This document shows positions 8,921-16,702 of a stretch of 64,000 bases of DNA, in pieces; position 1 is the stretch's first letter; the number at the start of each line of letters is the position of its first letter. This DNA comes from Solwaraspora sp. WMMD791. GTDB lineage: Bacteria; Actinomycetota; Actinomycetes; Mycobacteriales; Micromonosporaceae. The notes beneath the pieces are model-generated. The model was not told the origin of the DNA and made no database searches. It saw only the letters and a program-made list of their open reading frames with translations. The translations under genes were made by a program, and so were the position numbers. Where the stretch lies: assembly GCF_029581195.1 (NCBI RefSeq), contig NZ_CP120737.1, positions 310,001 to 374,000 on the forward strand. Reading direction: 5' to 3'.

Positions 8921-9355
8921 ATGATCCCCCGGCCGCCCCGCCTGTCCCACCCGTTCACCCGGCAGGGTGCCACGGTCGGCGCGGTGCTGGTGCTCTGGGG
9001 CGCGGTGACCGCCGGGGTCGCCGGACTGTTCCTCGGCAACCGGCAACCCCCGGAGGTGGCGGCGCGGACCGCCGCCGCGACCTTCGTCAGCCGCCTCGGC
9101 CAGGCCGCTCCGGCAGCGGCCTACGACCTGCTCTGCGCGCCGACCAGGGCGAGGCTGGACCGGGCCGACTTCACCCGGTGGACCCGGGGGCTGCAGATCG
9201 CCGACCACTGGGTGGGCGCGGCCCGGCCGGGCCCCGAGGCGACCTCGGCGGTGGTCGGAGTCCGGCTGACCGGGCCCTCCGGCGCCGCCCGGGTGGTGGA
9301 GTTCACCGTGGTGGCCGAGCGGGGCACCTGGCGGGTCTGCACCGGCCCGTGGTGA
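8921..9355 (+). CDS. Membrane-anchored small protein, NTF2-like extracellular domain
   Basis: 144 residues. A short basic N-terminus is followed by one membrane segment (about 18-38, VGAVLVLWGAVTAGVAGLFL) and an extracellular alpha+beta domain (AARTAAATFVSRLGQAAPAAAYDLLC... VEFTVVAERGTWRVCTGPW). The pattern of a long helix, an AAYDLLCAPTRARL loop and strands ending in WRVC resembles DUF4878/NTF2-like lipoprotein domains of actinobacteria. Two cysteines (LLC and RVC) could form a disulfide. I chose the ATG at 8921, since the upstream in-frame sequence is not hydrophobic and covers the divergent promoter region. Role unknown. Confidence 0.65.
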   Translation: MIPRPPRLSHPFTRQGATVGAVLVLWGAVTAGVAGLFLGNRQPPEVAARTAAATFVSRLGQAAPAAAYDLLCAPTRARLDRADFTRWTRGLQIADHWVGAARPGPEATSAVVGVRLTGPSGAARVVEFTVVAERGTWRVCTGPW

Positions 9356-9433
9356 CCGGGCCGGGTCGGAACCCGGCCGCGGTGCAGCTCGGCCGGGTCG
9401 GCGGGCTGGTCACCGTGCGCCGACGGTAATCGG

Positions 9434-9464
9434 TTGGGAGCCGTGGAGCACCCGACGGTACTAT
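9434..9464 (+). promoter_or_regulatory. Putative promoter of the ABC-F leader
   Basis: A -10-like TACTAT (9459-9464) lies 19 bases after a weak -35-like TTGGGA (9434-9439). If used, transcription would start close to the GTG at 9471. Spacing is one or two bases longer than ideal, so this is a candidate only. Confidence 0.35.
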
Positions 9465-9470
9465 GGGTCC

Positions 9471-9491
9471 GTGCTGCTCTGCGAAGGCTGA
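9471..9491 (+). CDS. Possible six-codon leader peptide of the ABC-F gene
   Basis: GTG CTG CTC TGC GAA GGC TGA encodes MLLCEG and would begin almost at the predicted transcription start, so it could be read leaderless. It ends nine bases before a terminator-like hairpin. Short leader ORFs ahead of such hairpins control many ABC-F ribosome-protection genes by ribosome stalling; that it does so here is inference. Confidence 0.35.
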   Translation: MLLCEG

Positions 9492-9499
9492 ACCGCCCC

Positions 9500-9530
9500 G
9501 CGCCGACGGTCGACGACCTGTCGGCGCTTT
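9500..9530 (+). terminator. Terminator-like hairpin (candidate attenuator) upstream of ABC-F gene
   Basis: GCGCCGAC (9500-9507) pairs with GTCGGCGC (9520-9527), and inside it GGTC (9508-9511) pairs with GACC (9515-9518), leaving a GAC loop and one bulged T. The stem is followed at once by TTT. It lies 45 bases ahead of the ABC-F start, in its 5' leader, so it would terminate before the gene unless prevented. Confidence 0.55.
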
Positions 9531-9574
9531 GTCATGTCCGCGAGTCAGCCCTCGACATCAGGAGCGAGTCACCG

Positions 9575-11182
9575 ATGATCACCGCAACCGGCCTGGAACT
9601 CCGCGCGGGGTCGCGAATCCTGCTCTCCGACACCACGCTGCGGGTGCAGCCCGGCGACCGGATCGGCCTGGTCGGCCGCAACGGTGCGGGCAAGACCACC
9701 ACGCTCAAGGTCCTGGCGGGTGAGGGACTGCCGTACGCCGGACAGATCGAGCGGCGTAGCGCCGTCGGCTACCTGCCGCAGGATCCGCGTACCGGCGACC
9801 TGAACGTCACCGCCCGCGACCGGGTCCTGTCTGCCCGGGGGTTGGACACCCTGATGTCGCAGATGGCCGAGCTGGAGGCCCGGCTCGCCGAGGGCGGCAC
9901 GGACGAGCGGCTGGTCCGCCGGTACGGCACCCTCGAGGATCAGTTCGCGTCGCTCGGCGGGTACGCGGCCGAGGCCGAGGCGGCCCGGATCTGCGCGAAC
10001 CTCGGGCTGCCCGACCGCGTCCTCGGACAGACGATCGGCACCCTCTCCGGCGGTCAGCGGCGACGGATCGAGCTGGCCCGGATCCTGTTCCGGGACGCGG
10101 CGGAGAACGGCGGCGGCATCCTGTTGCTCGACGAGCCGACCAACCACCTCGACGCCGACTCGATCACCTGGCTGCGGGGCTTCCTCGGCGGGCACAAGGG
10201 CGGGCTGGTGGTGATCAGCCACGACGTGGATCTGCTGGACGCCGTCGTCAACAAGGTGTGGTTCCTCGACGCCACCCGATCGGTTGTCGATCTGTACAAC
10301 GTCGGTTGGGCGGCGTACCAGCAGCAGCGGGAGACCGACGAACGGCGCCGGCGGCGGGAGCGCGCCAACGCGGAGAAGAAGGCCGGGGCGCTGCTCGCCC
10401 AGGCTGACAAGATGCGGGCCAAGGCGACGAAGACGGTCGCCGCGCAGAACATGGCCCGGCGTGCCGAGAAGCTGCTCGCCGGGCTGGAGGACGAACGGGT
10501 CGCGGACAAGGTGGCCAAGGTCCGCTTCCCGAGCCCGGCACCGTGCGGCAAGACCCCGCTGACGGCCGCGGGCCTGTCGAAGTCGTACGGCTCGTTGGAG
10601 ATCTTCTCCGGGGTCGACGTGGCGGTCGACCGGGGTTCGCGGGTGGCGATCCTCGGGCTCAACGGTGCGGGCAAGACGACTCTGCTGCGGATTCTCGGTG
10701 GCCTGCTGGAGCCGGATTCCGGTGCGGTGCACGCCGGGCACGGGCTGCGGCTCGGCTACTACGCGCAGGAACACGAGACCCTGGACGTCGACCGGTCGGT
10801 GCTCGACCACATGCGCAGTGCGGCCGTGGAGCAGTCCGATACCGACCTGCGAAAGATACTCGGCGCGTTCCTGTTCAGCGGTGACGACGTGAACAAGCCG
10901 GCCGGGGTGCTCTCGGGTGGGGAGAAGACCCGGCTCGCCCTGGCGACGCTGGTCTGTTCCGGTGCGAACGTATTGCTGCTCGACGAGCCGACGAACAACC
11001 TGGATCCGGTCAGCCGTGAACAGGTTCTGGACGCCATCGCCCGGTATCCCGGTGCCATCGTGCTCGTCACCCACGACCCGGGCGCGGTGTCGGCACTCAA
11101 GCCCGACCGGGCGATTCTGTTGCCGGACGGCGACGAGGACGCATGGAGCGACGACCTGCTCGAACTCGTGGAACTTGCATGA
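9575..11182 (+). CDS. ABC-F family ATPase (ribosome-associated, tandem ATP-binding cassettes)
   Basis: 535 residues with two ABC cassettes and no membrane domain. Cassette 1: Walker A GLVGRNGAGKTT (31-42), signature LSGGQRRRIELA, Walker B ILLLDEPTNHLD. Cassette 2: GLNGAGKTT, LSGGEKTRLALA, LLLDEPTNNLD. Between them is a charged linker rich in Arg/Lys/Glu (DERRRRRERANAEKKAGAL), the part that reaches toward the ribosomal exit site in this family. Known members either modulate translation (EttA-like) or protect ribosomes from antibiotics; the sequence does not decide. ATG 9575 has AGGAGCGAG upstream. The unusual 5' leader argues for regulated expression. An HTH gene and an enoyl-CoA hydratase-like gene follow, an order I recall from other actinobacteria. 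Confidence 0.92.
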   Translation: MITATGLELRAGSRILLSDTTLRVQPGDRIGLVGRNGAGKTTTLKVLAGEGLPYAGQIERRSAVGYLPQDPRTGDLNVTARDRVLSARGLDTLMSQMAELEARLAEGGTDERLVRRYGTLEDQFASLGGYAAEAEAARICANLGLPDRVLGQTIGTLSGGQRRRIELARILFRDAAENGGGILLLDEPTNHLDADSITWLRGFLGGHKGGLVVISHDVDLLDAVVNKVWFLDATRSVVDLYNVGWAAYQQQRETDERRRRRERANAEKKAGALLAQADKMRAKATKTVAAQNMARRAEKLLAGLEDERVADKVAKVRFPSPAPCGKTPLTAAGLSKSYGSLEIFSGVDVAVDRGSRVAILGLNGAGKTTLLRILGGLLEPDSGAVHAGHGLRLGYYAQEHETLDVDRSVLDHMRSAAVEQSDTDLRKILGAFLFSGDDVNKPAGVLSGGEKTRLALATLVCSGANVLLLDEPTNNLDPVSREQVLDAIARYPGAIVLVTHDPGAVSALKPDRAILLPDGDEDAWSDDLLELVELA

Positions 11183-11445
11183 ACAGGTGTTCCTCGGTGC
11201 CCTCATCTTGTATCGGTGAACGTCATTATCGGATAGCGCGAATTGCATGAACACGGCTGGTGTGGCGGCTGTCGCCGGAACAACCGGGGCCGCCGGCGGG
11301 GATTCTCTCAGGGTGCTGTATCGGGTAACTGACACGGTCGTGCGTGTCGGTTGGCGAACAGTTGATATCTGGCGCATGATCGTTGGAGGCGGTCTAATAG
11401 GTGGGACCGCATCGAACCACACAGTCTGGGACGTGAGGAATCAAC

Positions 11446-11673
11446 ATGGCAGCCACCGGCACAGCCGCCACCACCGAGAAGGGTCGCCGGATCGTCGGAG
11501 CCGAGCGTCAGACCCTGGCCAAGGATCTCGTCAAGCGCTACACCTCCGGGGAGAGCATCCGCGCCCTGGCGGCCTCCACCGGCCGTTCCTACGGCTTCGT
11601 CCACCGGGTGCTCACCGAATCCGGCGTGCAGCTGCGTCAGCGTGGCGGCGCTCGGCGTCGCAAGAAGGGATGA
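11446..11673 (+). CDS. Small helix-turn-helix DNA-binding protein
   Basis: 75 residues, strongly basic. After a disordered N-terminus comes a recombinase/transposase-like HTH: LAKDLVKRYTSGESIRALA followed by recognition helix ASTGRSYGFVHRVLTESG. The tail RQRGGARRRKKG could bind DNA backbone. It resembles a small HTH protein conserved in actinobacteria whose role I do not know. It has a GTGAGGAA ribosome-binding site and is preceded by 263 bases without a gene after the ABC-F stop, so it probably has its own promoter. Confidence 0.85.
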   Translation: MAATGTAATTEKGRRIVGAERQTLAKDLVKRYTSGESIRALAASTGRSYGFVHRVLTESGVQLRQRGGARRRKKG

Positions 11674-11725
11674 CCGCACCTGCGTGTCGCGTTCTCCGTC
11701 ACGACGGTCAGAGCCCCCGTTGACC

Positions 11726-12472
11726 GTGACCGACGGCGTACGCCTCGACTACGACGGGCCGGTTGCGACGGTGACGTTGGACCGGCCCGACGTGCTCAAC
11801 GCCCAGACGCCCCACACGTGGCGTGCGTTGCGTGACATCGGCCGGGAGTTGCGCGGCGACACACGGGTGGTGGTGGTCCGCGGCGCGGGCCGGGGCTTCT
11901 CCGCCGGCCTCGACCGGCGAGCCATCGAACAGCTCCGTACGTCGTTGGCCGACCTTCCGGCGGACCGGGCGGCCGAGAAGATCGCCGGCTTCCAGGAGGC
12001 CTTCACCTGGCTGGGGCGACCCGACCTGATCAGCGTTGCTGCGGTGCACGGCCCGGCGGTCGGCGCGGGATTTCAGCTCGCACTCGCCTGTGACCTGCGG
12101 ATCGTTACCGAGGACGCCCGACTGCGGATGGCCGAGGTGACCCTCGGGCTGGTGCCCGACCTCGGCGGGACCCGTCGGCTCGTCGAAACGGTCGGCTACG
12201 CCCGTGCGGTGGAGATCTGTGTGACCGGCCGGTGGGTCGACGCCGCCGAGGCGCAGCGGCTGGGGCTGGCCAACCTGGTGGTGCCCGGCGCCGACCTGTC
12301 CGCCGCGGTGGCGGACCTGGTGGCCGCCGTACTCGCCGGTCCACGCGACGCGGTGGTCGAGATCAAGGCGCTGCTCGCCGGGGCGACCGACCGCAGCCCG
12401 GCGGACCAACTGCGCGCCGAGCGCGACGCCCAGGTCCGTCGGATCCAGGACCTGGCCGGGACCGGCGAATGA
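11726..12472 (+). CDS. Enoyl-CoA hydratase/isomerase family protein
   Basis: 248 residues of crotonase fold. Visible parts are the N-terminal strand VRLDYDGPVATVTLDRP, the first oxyanion-hole loop GAGRGFSAGLDRRAI and the second VHGPAVGAGFQLALACDLRI, then MAEVTLGLVPDLGGTRRL. In true hydratases two Glu residues sit near the second loop; here the region AEVTLGLVPDLGG has a Glu only at the first position and an Asp at the second, closer to isomerase-type members. Start is uncertain: GTG 11726 or TTG 11720, neither with a strong ribosome-binding site. It lies 52 bases after the HTH gene and is probably co-transcribed with it. Confidence 0.85.
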   Translation: MTDGVRLDYDGPVATVTLDRPDVLNAQTPHTWRALRDIGRELRGDTRVVVVRGAGRGFSAGLDRRAIEQLRTSLADLPADRAAEKIAGFQEAFTWLGRPDLISVAAVHGPAVGAGFQLALACDLRIVTEDARLRMAEVTLGLVPDLGGTRRLVETVGYARAVEICVTGRWVDAAEAQRLGLANLVVPGADLSAAVADLVAAVLAGPRDAVVEIKALLAGATDRSPADQLRAERDAQVRRIQDLAGTGE

Positions 12473-12651
12473 CTCACGGCGGTGGCCGGTCCGTCCGATC
12501 CCTCGACCGGTAAGGCCCGGAGAGGGAATACGGTAGTTACCTGCAATCGTTGTCGGAGGCATCGGGGACACTGGTGCCCGGAGACGGTTCGACCCGACCG
12601 GGGACACGTCCGCGACCGGGGCGACACGGAAGGTGGGGGTGGCCGGTTTCG

Positions 12652-14646
12652 ATGGCTGGTGGTGGCGGTGGGATGGGCGGTCCGGGCGGCATGGGAGCCA
12701 GCTGGAGCATGCTGCGCTCGATGCGCGACGGTGACCAGGTGCGTGCCCACCGGGTCAGTCGGGGCACCACCCGACGGATCGTCGCCTTCGCCGGCCCGTA
12801 CCGCCGGGACATCGTCGTCTTCCTGGTCACCGTGGTGCTGGCCGCCGGCATCGGGGTCGCCACCCCGGTCCTGGCCGGCAGCGTGGTCAACGCGATCACC
12901 GCCGGCGGGACCGACGCCGGCGCGACCGTGGTACGCCTGGCGTTGTTCATCGCCGGGCTCGCCGTCGCCGACGCCCTGCTCTCCCTCGCCCAACGCTGGT
13001 ACGCCGCCCGTATCGGTGAGGGCATCATCCTCGACCTGCGCACCCGGGTCTACGACCACGTCCAGCGGATGCCGCTGCAGTTCTTCACCCGCACCCAGAC
13101 CGGCGCCCTGGTCAGCCGGCTGAACAACGACGTGATCGGTGCCCAGCGGGCCTTCACCTCCACCCTGTCCGGCGTGGTCAGCAACGTCATCCAGCTGGTG
13201 CTCACCGCCGCCGTGATGTTCACCCTCTCCTGGCAGATCACCGCCCTGTCGCTGGTGCTGCTGCCGATCTTCATCGTGCCGGCCCGCCGGGTCGGCCGCC
13301 GGTTGGCCGAGATCACCCGCGAGTCGTACGACCTCGACGCCAAGATGAACGCCACGATGACCGAGCGGTTCGGGGTCGCCGGGGCGCTGCTGGTCAAACT
13401 CTTCGGCCAGCCCGACGTGGAGGCCCAGCGGTTCGCCGAGCGGGCCGACCGGGTCCGCCAGATCGGCATCCAGTCCGCGATGTACTCGCGGACCTTCTTC
13501 GTGGCGATGCTCCTCGTCGCCTCCCTGGCCCAGGCCCTCACCTACGGCCTCGGTGGATGGCTGGCCGTCACCGGGGCGGTCAGCGCCGGCACCGTCGTGA
13601 CCCTCGCCCTGCTGCTGACCCGGCTGTACGGCCCGCTCACCGCCTTGTCCAACGTCCGGGTCGACGTGATGAGCGCGCTGGTCTCCTTCGACCGGGTGTT
13701 CGAGGTGCTCGACCTCGCCCCGTCGATCAGCGAACGCCCCGACGCCGTCGCGGTGCCGGCCGGTGCCGGCCGGTTGGAGTTCCGCGACGTCCGGTTCCGC
13801 TACCCGAGCGCGGCCGAGGTGTCGCTCGCCTCGCTGGAGGACGTGGCGACGCTGGACCGCACCACCGCCGAACCGGTGCTGCGCGGGCTGTCGTTCACCG
13901 CCGAGCCGGGCCAACTCGTCGCGCTGGTCGGGCCCTCCGGCGCCGGCAAGAGCACCACCGCGATGCTGGTTCCCCGGGTCTACGACGTCACCGACGGTCA
14001 GGTCCTGGTCGGCGGGGTGGACGTACGGGACGCGACCCTCGCCTCGCTGCGGGACACCATCGGTGTGGTCACCCAGGACTCCCACCTGTTCCACGAGACG
14101 ATCGCCGAGAACCTGCGGTACGCCCGACCGGACGCCACCGACGACGAACTGTGGGCGGCGTTGCGCGGCGCGCAGGTCGAGGAGTTGGTCCGCGCCCTGC
14201 CGGACGGGCTGGACACCGTGGTCGGCGAGCGCGGGTACCGCTTCTCCGGCGGCGAGAAGCAACGCATCGCGATCGCCCGGCTGCTGCTCAAGGCACCGTC
14301 GATCGTCATCCTCGACGAGGCAACCGCCCACCTGGACTCCGAATCCGAAGCAGCGGTGCAGCGGGCGCTGTCCGTGGCGTTGACCGGCCGTACGGCGTTG
14401 GTGATCGCCCACCGGCTCTCCACGGTCCGCGACGCGGACCAGATCCTGGTGCTCGACGAGGGCCGGATCGTGGAGCGGGGCCGGCACACCGAGCTGATCG
14501 GTGCCGGCGGGCTCTACGCCGAGCTCTACCGCACCCAGTTCGCCGTCGCCGATTCACCGACGCCGTACACCGACGACACCGGCCCGGATCCGGTCTCGCT
14601 CGCCGGGGCGCGGCGCTTCCCGATCGATGCCGAACCGGGCGGCTGA
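12652..14646 (+). CDS. ABC exporter, fused permease and ATPase (half-transporter)
   Basis: 664 residues. A Gly/Met-rich cytoplasmic start (MAGGGGGMGGPGGM) precedes six membrane helices (about 60-340) of the type I exporter fold and then an ATPase: Walker A GPSGAGKST, Q-loop VVTQDSHLFHETI, signature FSGGEKQRIAIARLL, Walker B SIVILDEATAHLD and switch IAHRLSTV. The ATPase carries an acidic insert just before Walker A (AEVSLASLEDVATLDRTTAE). It should work as a homodimer, exporting a lipid, peptide or drug. ATG 12652 follows GGAAGGTGGGGGTGG. The 179 bases before it hold no gene I can support. Confidence 0.9.
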   Translation: MAGGGGGMGGPGGMGASWSMLRSMRDGDQVRAHRVSRGTTRRIVAFAGPYRRDIVVFLVTVVLAAGIGVATPVLAGSVVNAITAGGTDAGATVVRLALFIAGLAVADALLSLAQRWYAARIGEGIILDLRTRVYDHVQRMPLQFFTRTQTGALVSRLNNDVIGAQRAFTSTLSGVVSNVIQLVLTAAVMFTLSWQITALSLVLLPIFIVPARRVGRRLAEITRESYDLDAKMNATMTERFGVAGALLVKLFGQPDVEAQRFAERADRVRQIGIQSAMYSRTFFVAMLLVASLAQALTYGLGGWLAVTGAVSAGTVVTLALLLTRLYGPLTALSNVRVDVMSALVSFDRVFEVLDLAPSISERPDAVAVPAGAGRLEFRDVRFRYPSAAEVSLASLEDVATLDRTTAEPVLRGLSFTAEPGQLVALVGPSGAGKSTTAMLVPRVYDVTDGQVLVGGVDVRDATLASLRDTIGVVTQDSHLFHETIAENLRYARPDATDDELWAALRGAQVEELVRALPDGLDTVVGERGYRFSGGEKQRIAIARLLLKAPSIVILDEATAHLDSESEAAVQRALSVALTGRTALVIAHRLSTVRDADQILVLDEGRIVERGRHTELIGAGGLYAELYRTQFAVADSPTPYTDDTGPDPVSLAGARRFPIDAEPGG

Positions 14647-14659
14647 CTAGGCTGTCGGG

Positions 14660-14801
14660 ATGCGACCCCCGCGACCGGGGCCGCTGCGACCAGTGCGGTG
14701 GACACCGGCTCGACGAGGCGTTGCAGTGCCTCGACTGTGGCCAGCCCGGCGGGTTGTTCGGCCAGCTGGTCCGGGAACGCCTGCAGCGACACCGCGGGTG
14801 A
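14660..14801 (+). pseudogene. Small zinc-ribbon ORF with apparent frameshift after the start codon
   Basis: In frame from 14661 the sequence encodes CDPRDRGRCDQCGGHRLDEA then LQCLDCGQPGGLFGQLVRE and RLQRHRG-stop. The spacing C-x2-C-x10-C-x2-C is a zinc-ribbon pattern and the rest looks like a real small protein. There is no ATG, GTG or TTG in this frame close by, but an ATG lies at 14660 in the neighbouring frame. Removing one C from the C5 run at 14666-14670 would join them and give a 46-residue protein starting MRPRDRGRCDQC. The stop sits in the stem of a convergent terminator, as genuine gene ends do. It may be frameshifted, mis-sequenced or use CTG 14652. Confidence 0.45.
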
Positions 14802-14823
14802 GCCGCCGGTCGTGGCTCACCCG
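14795..14823. terminator. Bidirectional terminator containing two stop codons
   Basis: CGGGTGAGCC (14795-14804) pairs perfectly with GGCTCACCCG (14814-14823) around a nine-base loop. The stem carries the stop of the zinc-ribbon frame on the plus strand (14799-14801) and of mug on the minus strand (14817-14819). Confidence 0.65.
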
Positions 14824-15356
14824 GCCGTGACGGCACGCCGCAGGTCGGCGAACGCGGCCGCCAGGTCGTCCAGCTGATAGCGGGCGTTGAGTCCACTCGG
14901 ATTCGGCAGCACCCACAGCTGGGCGCCGGCCAACGTCTCGGCCTGCCGGCCGATCACCGCCCGGGGGCGGTCGAACCCGGCACGGTACGCGGTCACCCCG
15001 ACCACCGCGATCCACCGGGGCCGCAGCTGCTCGACCAGCCGGGTCAGCCGCTGCGCGCCGGCGACGAACTCGTCGGGGCGCAGTTCGTCGGCGCGCGCGG
15101 TGGCCCGGGGCACCACGTTGGTCAACCCGAGGCCGAGGGCGGGCAGGAGCCGGTCCTCTGTCGGGTGCAGTTGCCGGTCGGTGAACCCGGACCGGTGCAG
15201 CGTCGGCCAGAACCGGTTACCGGGCCGGGCGAAGTGGTGCCCGACCGCCGCCGAGTACAGGCTGGGGTTGATCCCACTGAACAGCACGTCGAGGTCCGGG
15301 CCGACGACGTCGGGCAGCAGCCGCCCGGCACCGCCGGCCGCGATCCGCGCGATCAC
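14817..15356 (-). CDS. mug: G/U mismatch-specific DNA glycosylase Mug
   Basis: 179 residues of the uracil-DNA glycosylase superfamily, Mug/TDG branch. The catalytic-side motif is LFSGINPSL (Mug has GINPG) and the second motif is VLPNPSGLNARY, which inserts into DNA. GNRFWPTLHRSGFT and VGVTAYR also match the family. It should remove U or T opposite G and ethenocytosine. GTG 15356 overlaps the stop of the SDR gene (GTGA), so it is translated with the gene before it; an unrelated DNA-repair function in this operon is probably incidental. Length agrees with the family. Confidence 0.9.
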   Translation of the reverse strand: MIARIAAGGAGRLLPDVVGPDLDVLFSGINPSLYSAAVGHHFARPGNRFWPTLHRSGFTDRQLHPTEDRLLPALGLGLTNVVPRATARADELRPDEFVAGAQRLTRLVEQLRPRWIAVVGVTAYRAGFDRPRAVIGRQAETLAGAQLWVLPNPSGLNARYQLDDLAAAFADLRRAVTAG

Positions 15357-16114
15357 GGGTACGGCAGCGCGCCACCGTCGACCGGGATGGTCAGCCCGGT
15401 CAGGTAGCTGGCCGCCGGGGACAGCACGAACGCGGCGACCCGGCCGAACTCCGCCGGATCGCCGAGCCGACCGAGCGGGATCGCGGCCTGCGCGTCGGCG
15501 CGGGCCTGCTGCGGATCCGGGGCGGCGGCGAAGAGCTCGGCGTTGCGGTCGGTCATGATCCGGCCGGGCAGCAGGCTGACCACCCGTACGCCGCGTCGGG
15601 CGTACCGGTCGGCGAGCTCCTTGCCGACGGCGGCGAGCCCGGGGCGCAGCCCGTTGGAGATGCCCAGCCCCGGCACCGGCATCCGGACCGAGGTCGACAG
15701 CACCAGCGCGACCGCGCCGCCGGCTGGCAGCGCGTCGGCGACGGTCCGCACCATCCGTACTGTGCCGAGGAAGACGGTCTCGAAGGCGTCCCGCCACTGC
15801 TGGTCGTCGACGGTATCGGCGTCGCCGGGCGCCGGCCCGCCGACCGACACCAGAGCACCGTCCAGCCGCCCGAAGCGGTCGGTCGCCGTGTCCACCAGCC
15901 GCTGGGCGTCCTCGAGTGCCGCCAGGTCCGACGGGACCGCGACGGCGTGGTCCGGGCCGCCGAGCCGGTCCACGGCAGCCGCCAGCCGGTCGGGGTCGCG
16001 GGCTCCGAGGACCACCCGGGCACCGTCGGCGACCAGACAGGCGGCGGTGGCGAACCCGAGTCCTCGGGACGCGCCGGTCAACACGTACACCCGGTCGGTG
16101 AGGCCCAGATCCAT
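15353..16114 (-). CDS. SDR-family oxidoreductase with atypical active site
   Basis: 253 residues with a Rossmann start TGASRGLGFATA and GARDPDRLAAAV, and a C-terminal ASYLTGLTIPVDGG. The classical catalytic Tyr-x3-Lys is missing: where YxASK is expected the sequence reads LGISNGLRPGLAAVGKELA, although the preceding serine (VLSTSVRMP) is kept. I recall a 3-oxoacyl-reductase-like SDR subgroup with this change; whether it still reduces a carbonyl is unclear. It lies 45 bases after the DUF692 partner gene and overlaps mug. The short gap contains a CCCGCCG/CGGCGGG hairpin (16134-16157), so it may be partly uncoupled from the upstream genes. Confidence 0.85.
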   Translation of the reverse strand: MDLGLTDRVYVLTGASRGLGFATAACLVADGARVVLGARDPDRLAAAVDRLGGPDHAVAVPSDLAALEDAQRLVDTATDRFGRLDGALVSVGGPAPGDADTVDDQQWRDAFETVFLGTVRMVRTVADALPAGGAVALVLSTSVRMPVPGLGISNGLRPGLAAVGKELADRYARRGVRVVSLLPGRIMTDRNAELFAAAPDPQQARADAQAAIPLGRLGDPAEFGRVAAFVLSPAASYLTGLTIPVDGGALPYP

Positions 16115-16159
16115 GCCGGCGATCCTGCTACATCCCGCCGCTGCCGCCGTCGGCGGGTC

Positions 16160-16702
16160 CTACCGTGCGGCGCGTCCTCGTCGGCGGCCCTGGCCAGCGG
16201 GGGTAGGCCGGCGCAGCAGCCGTACCCGACCGGCGACCTGGACCACGACGCCGTCCGGCGTCCGACGCAGGGCCGGCCACCAGCGGGGCCGGGGCCCGGA
16301 GCGGCCATCGTAGCGCCAGCGGACCTCGGCGGCGGCGAGTGCGGTCCGGGCGGTCGCCGGAAGCTGTCCGTCGTCGGCCAGCCGGCGGGCCAGGTCCCAG
16401 CCGTCGCGCCAGCCGCCGACCGGCGGCCGGCCCCGCGCCCAGTCGACGAAGACGGCGGGCCACCGGTCGGCGAGCGAGTGGACCAGGTCGGGCCAGTGCC
16501 GGGCCAGCTCGCCGGCCCGCTTGTGCAGCAGCGCCCGGCGGGCCACAGCGAGCCGGTGCCGGTCGAAGCCGACCGGGTCGGCCGCGCCCGCCACGAGCGC
16601 GGCGACCAGCGCCCGCTGGGCGGCGGCCAGTCCGTCGGCACCGCCGGGCGGGCCGCCGTCGGGTGCGGGCCCGACGCCGGTACGGGGCACCGACCGGCTC
16701 AC
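16160..16702 (-). CDS. Uncharacterised partner protein of the DUF692 oxidase
   Basis: 180 residues, no signal or membrane helix. The central part (about 28-130) is helical with many Trp and Arg (LVAALVAGAADPVGFDRHRL, ARRALLHKRAGELARHWPDL, DRWPAVFVDWARG, GGWRDGWDLARRL), followed by a basic beta-rich end (VVVQVAGRVRLLRRP) and RRRGRAAR tail. GTG 16702 overlaps the DUF692 stop (GTGA), so expression is coupled. In known MNIO systems a second protein (for example MbnC or a DUF2063 protein) delivers the precursor; this protein takes the same place in the gene order, although I see no clear DUF2063 signature. Function inferred from context only. Confidence 0.7.
   Translation of the reverse strand: MSRSVPRTGVGPAPDGGPPGGADGLAAAQRALVAALVAGAADPVGFDRHRLAVARRALLHKRAGELARHWPDLVHSLADRWPAVFVDWARGRPPVGGWRDGWDLARRLADDGQLPATARTALAAAEVRWRYDGRSGPRPRWWPALRRTPDGVVVQVAGRVRLLRRPTPAGQGRRRGRAAR

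Noticed and set aside
9571-11422. Minus-strand frame of over 600 codons opposite the ABC-F gene
   Set aside because: No motif, and the ABC-F gene opposite has complete Walker and signature motifs in both cassettes.
14660-14829. Alternative protein from ATG 14660 in its own frame
   Set aside because: It gives an Arg/Pro-rich chain (MRPPRPGPLRPVRW) typical of non-coding GC-rich frames and runs into mug on the other strand.
15357-15797. N-terminal extension of the mug frame
   Set aside because: Overlaps the SDR gene in another frame and has no family similarity; the start at 15356 gives normal Mug length.
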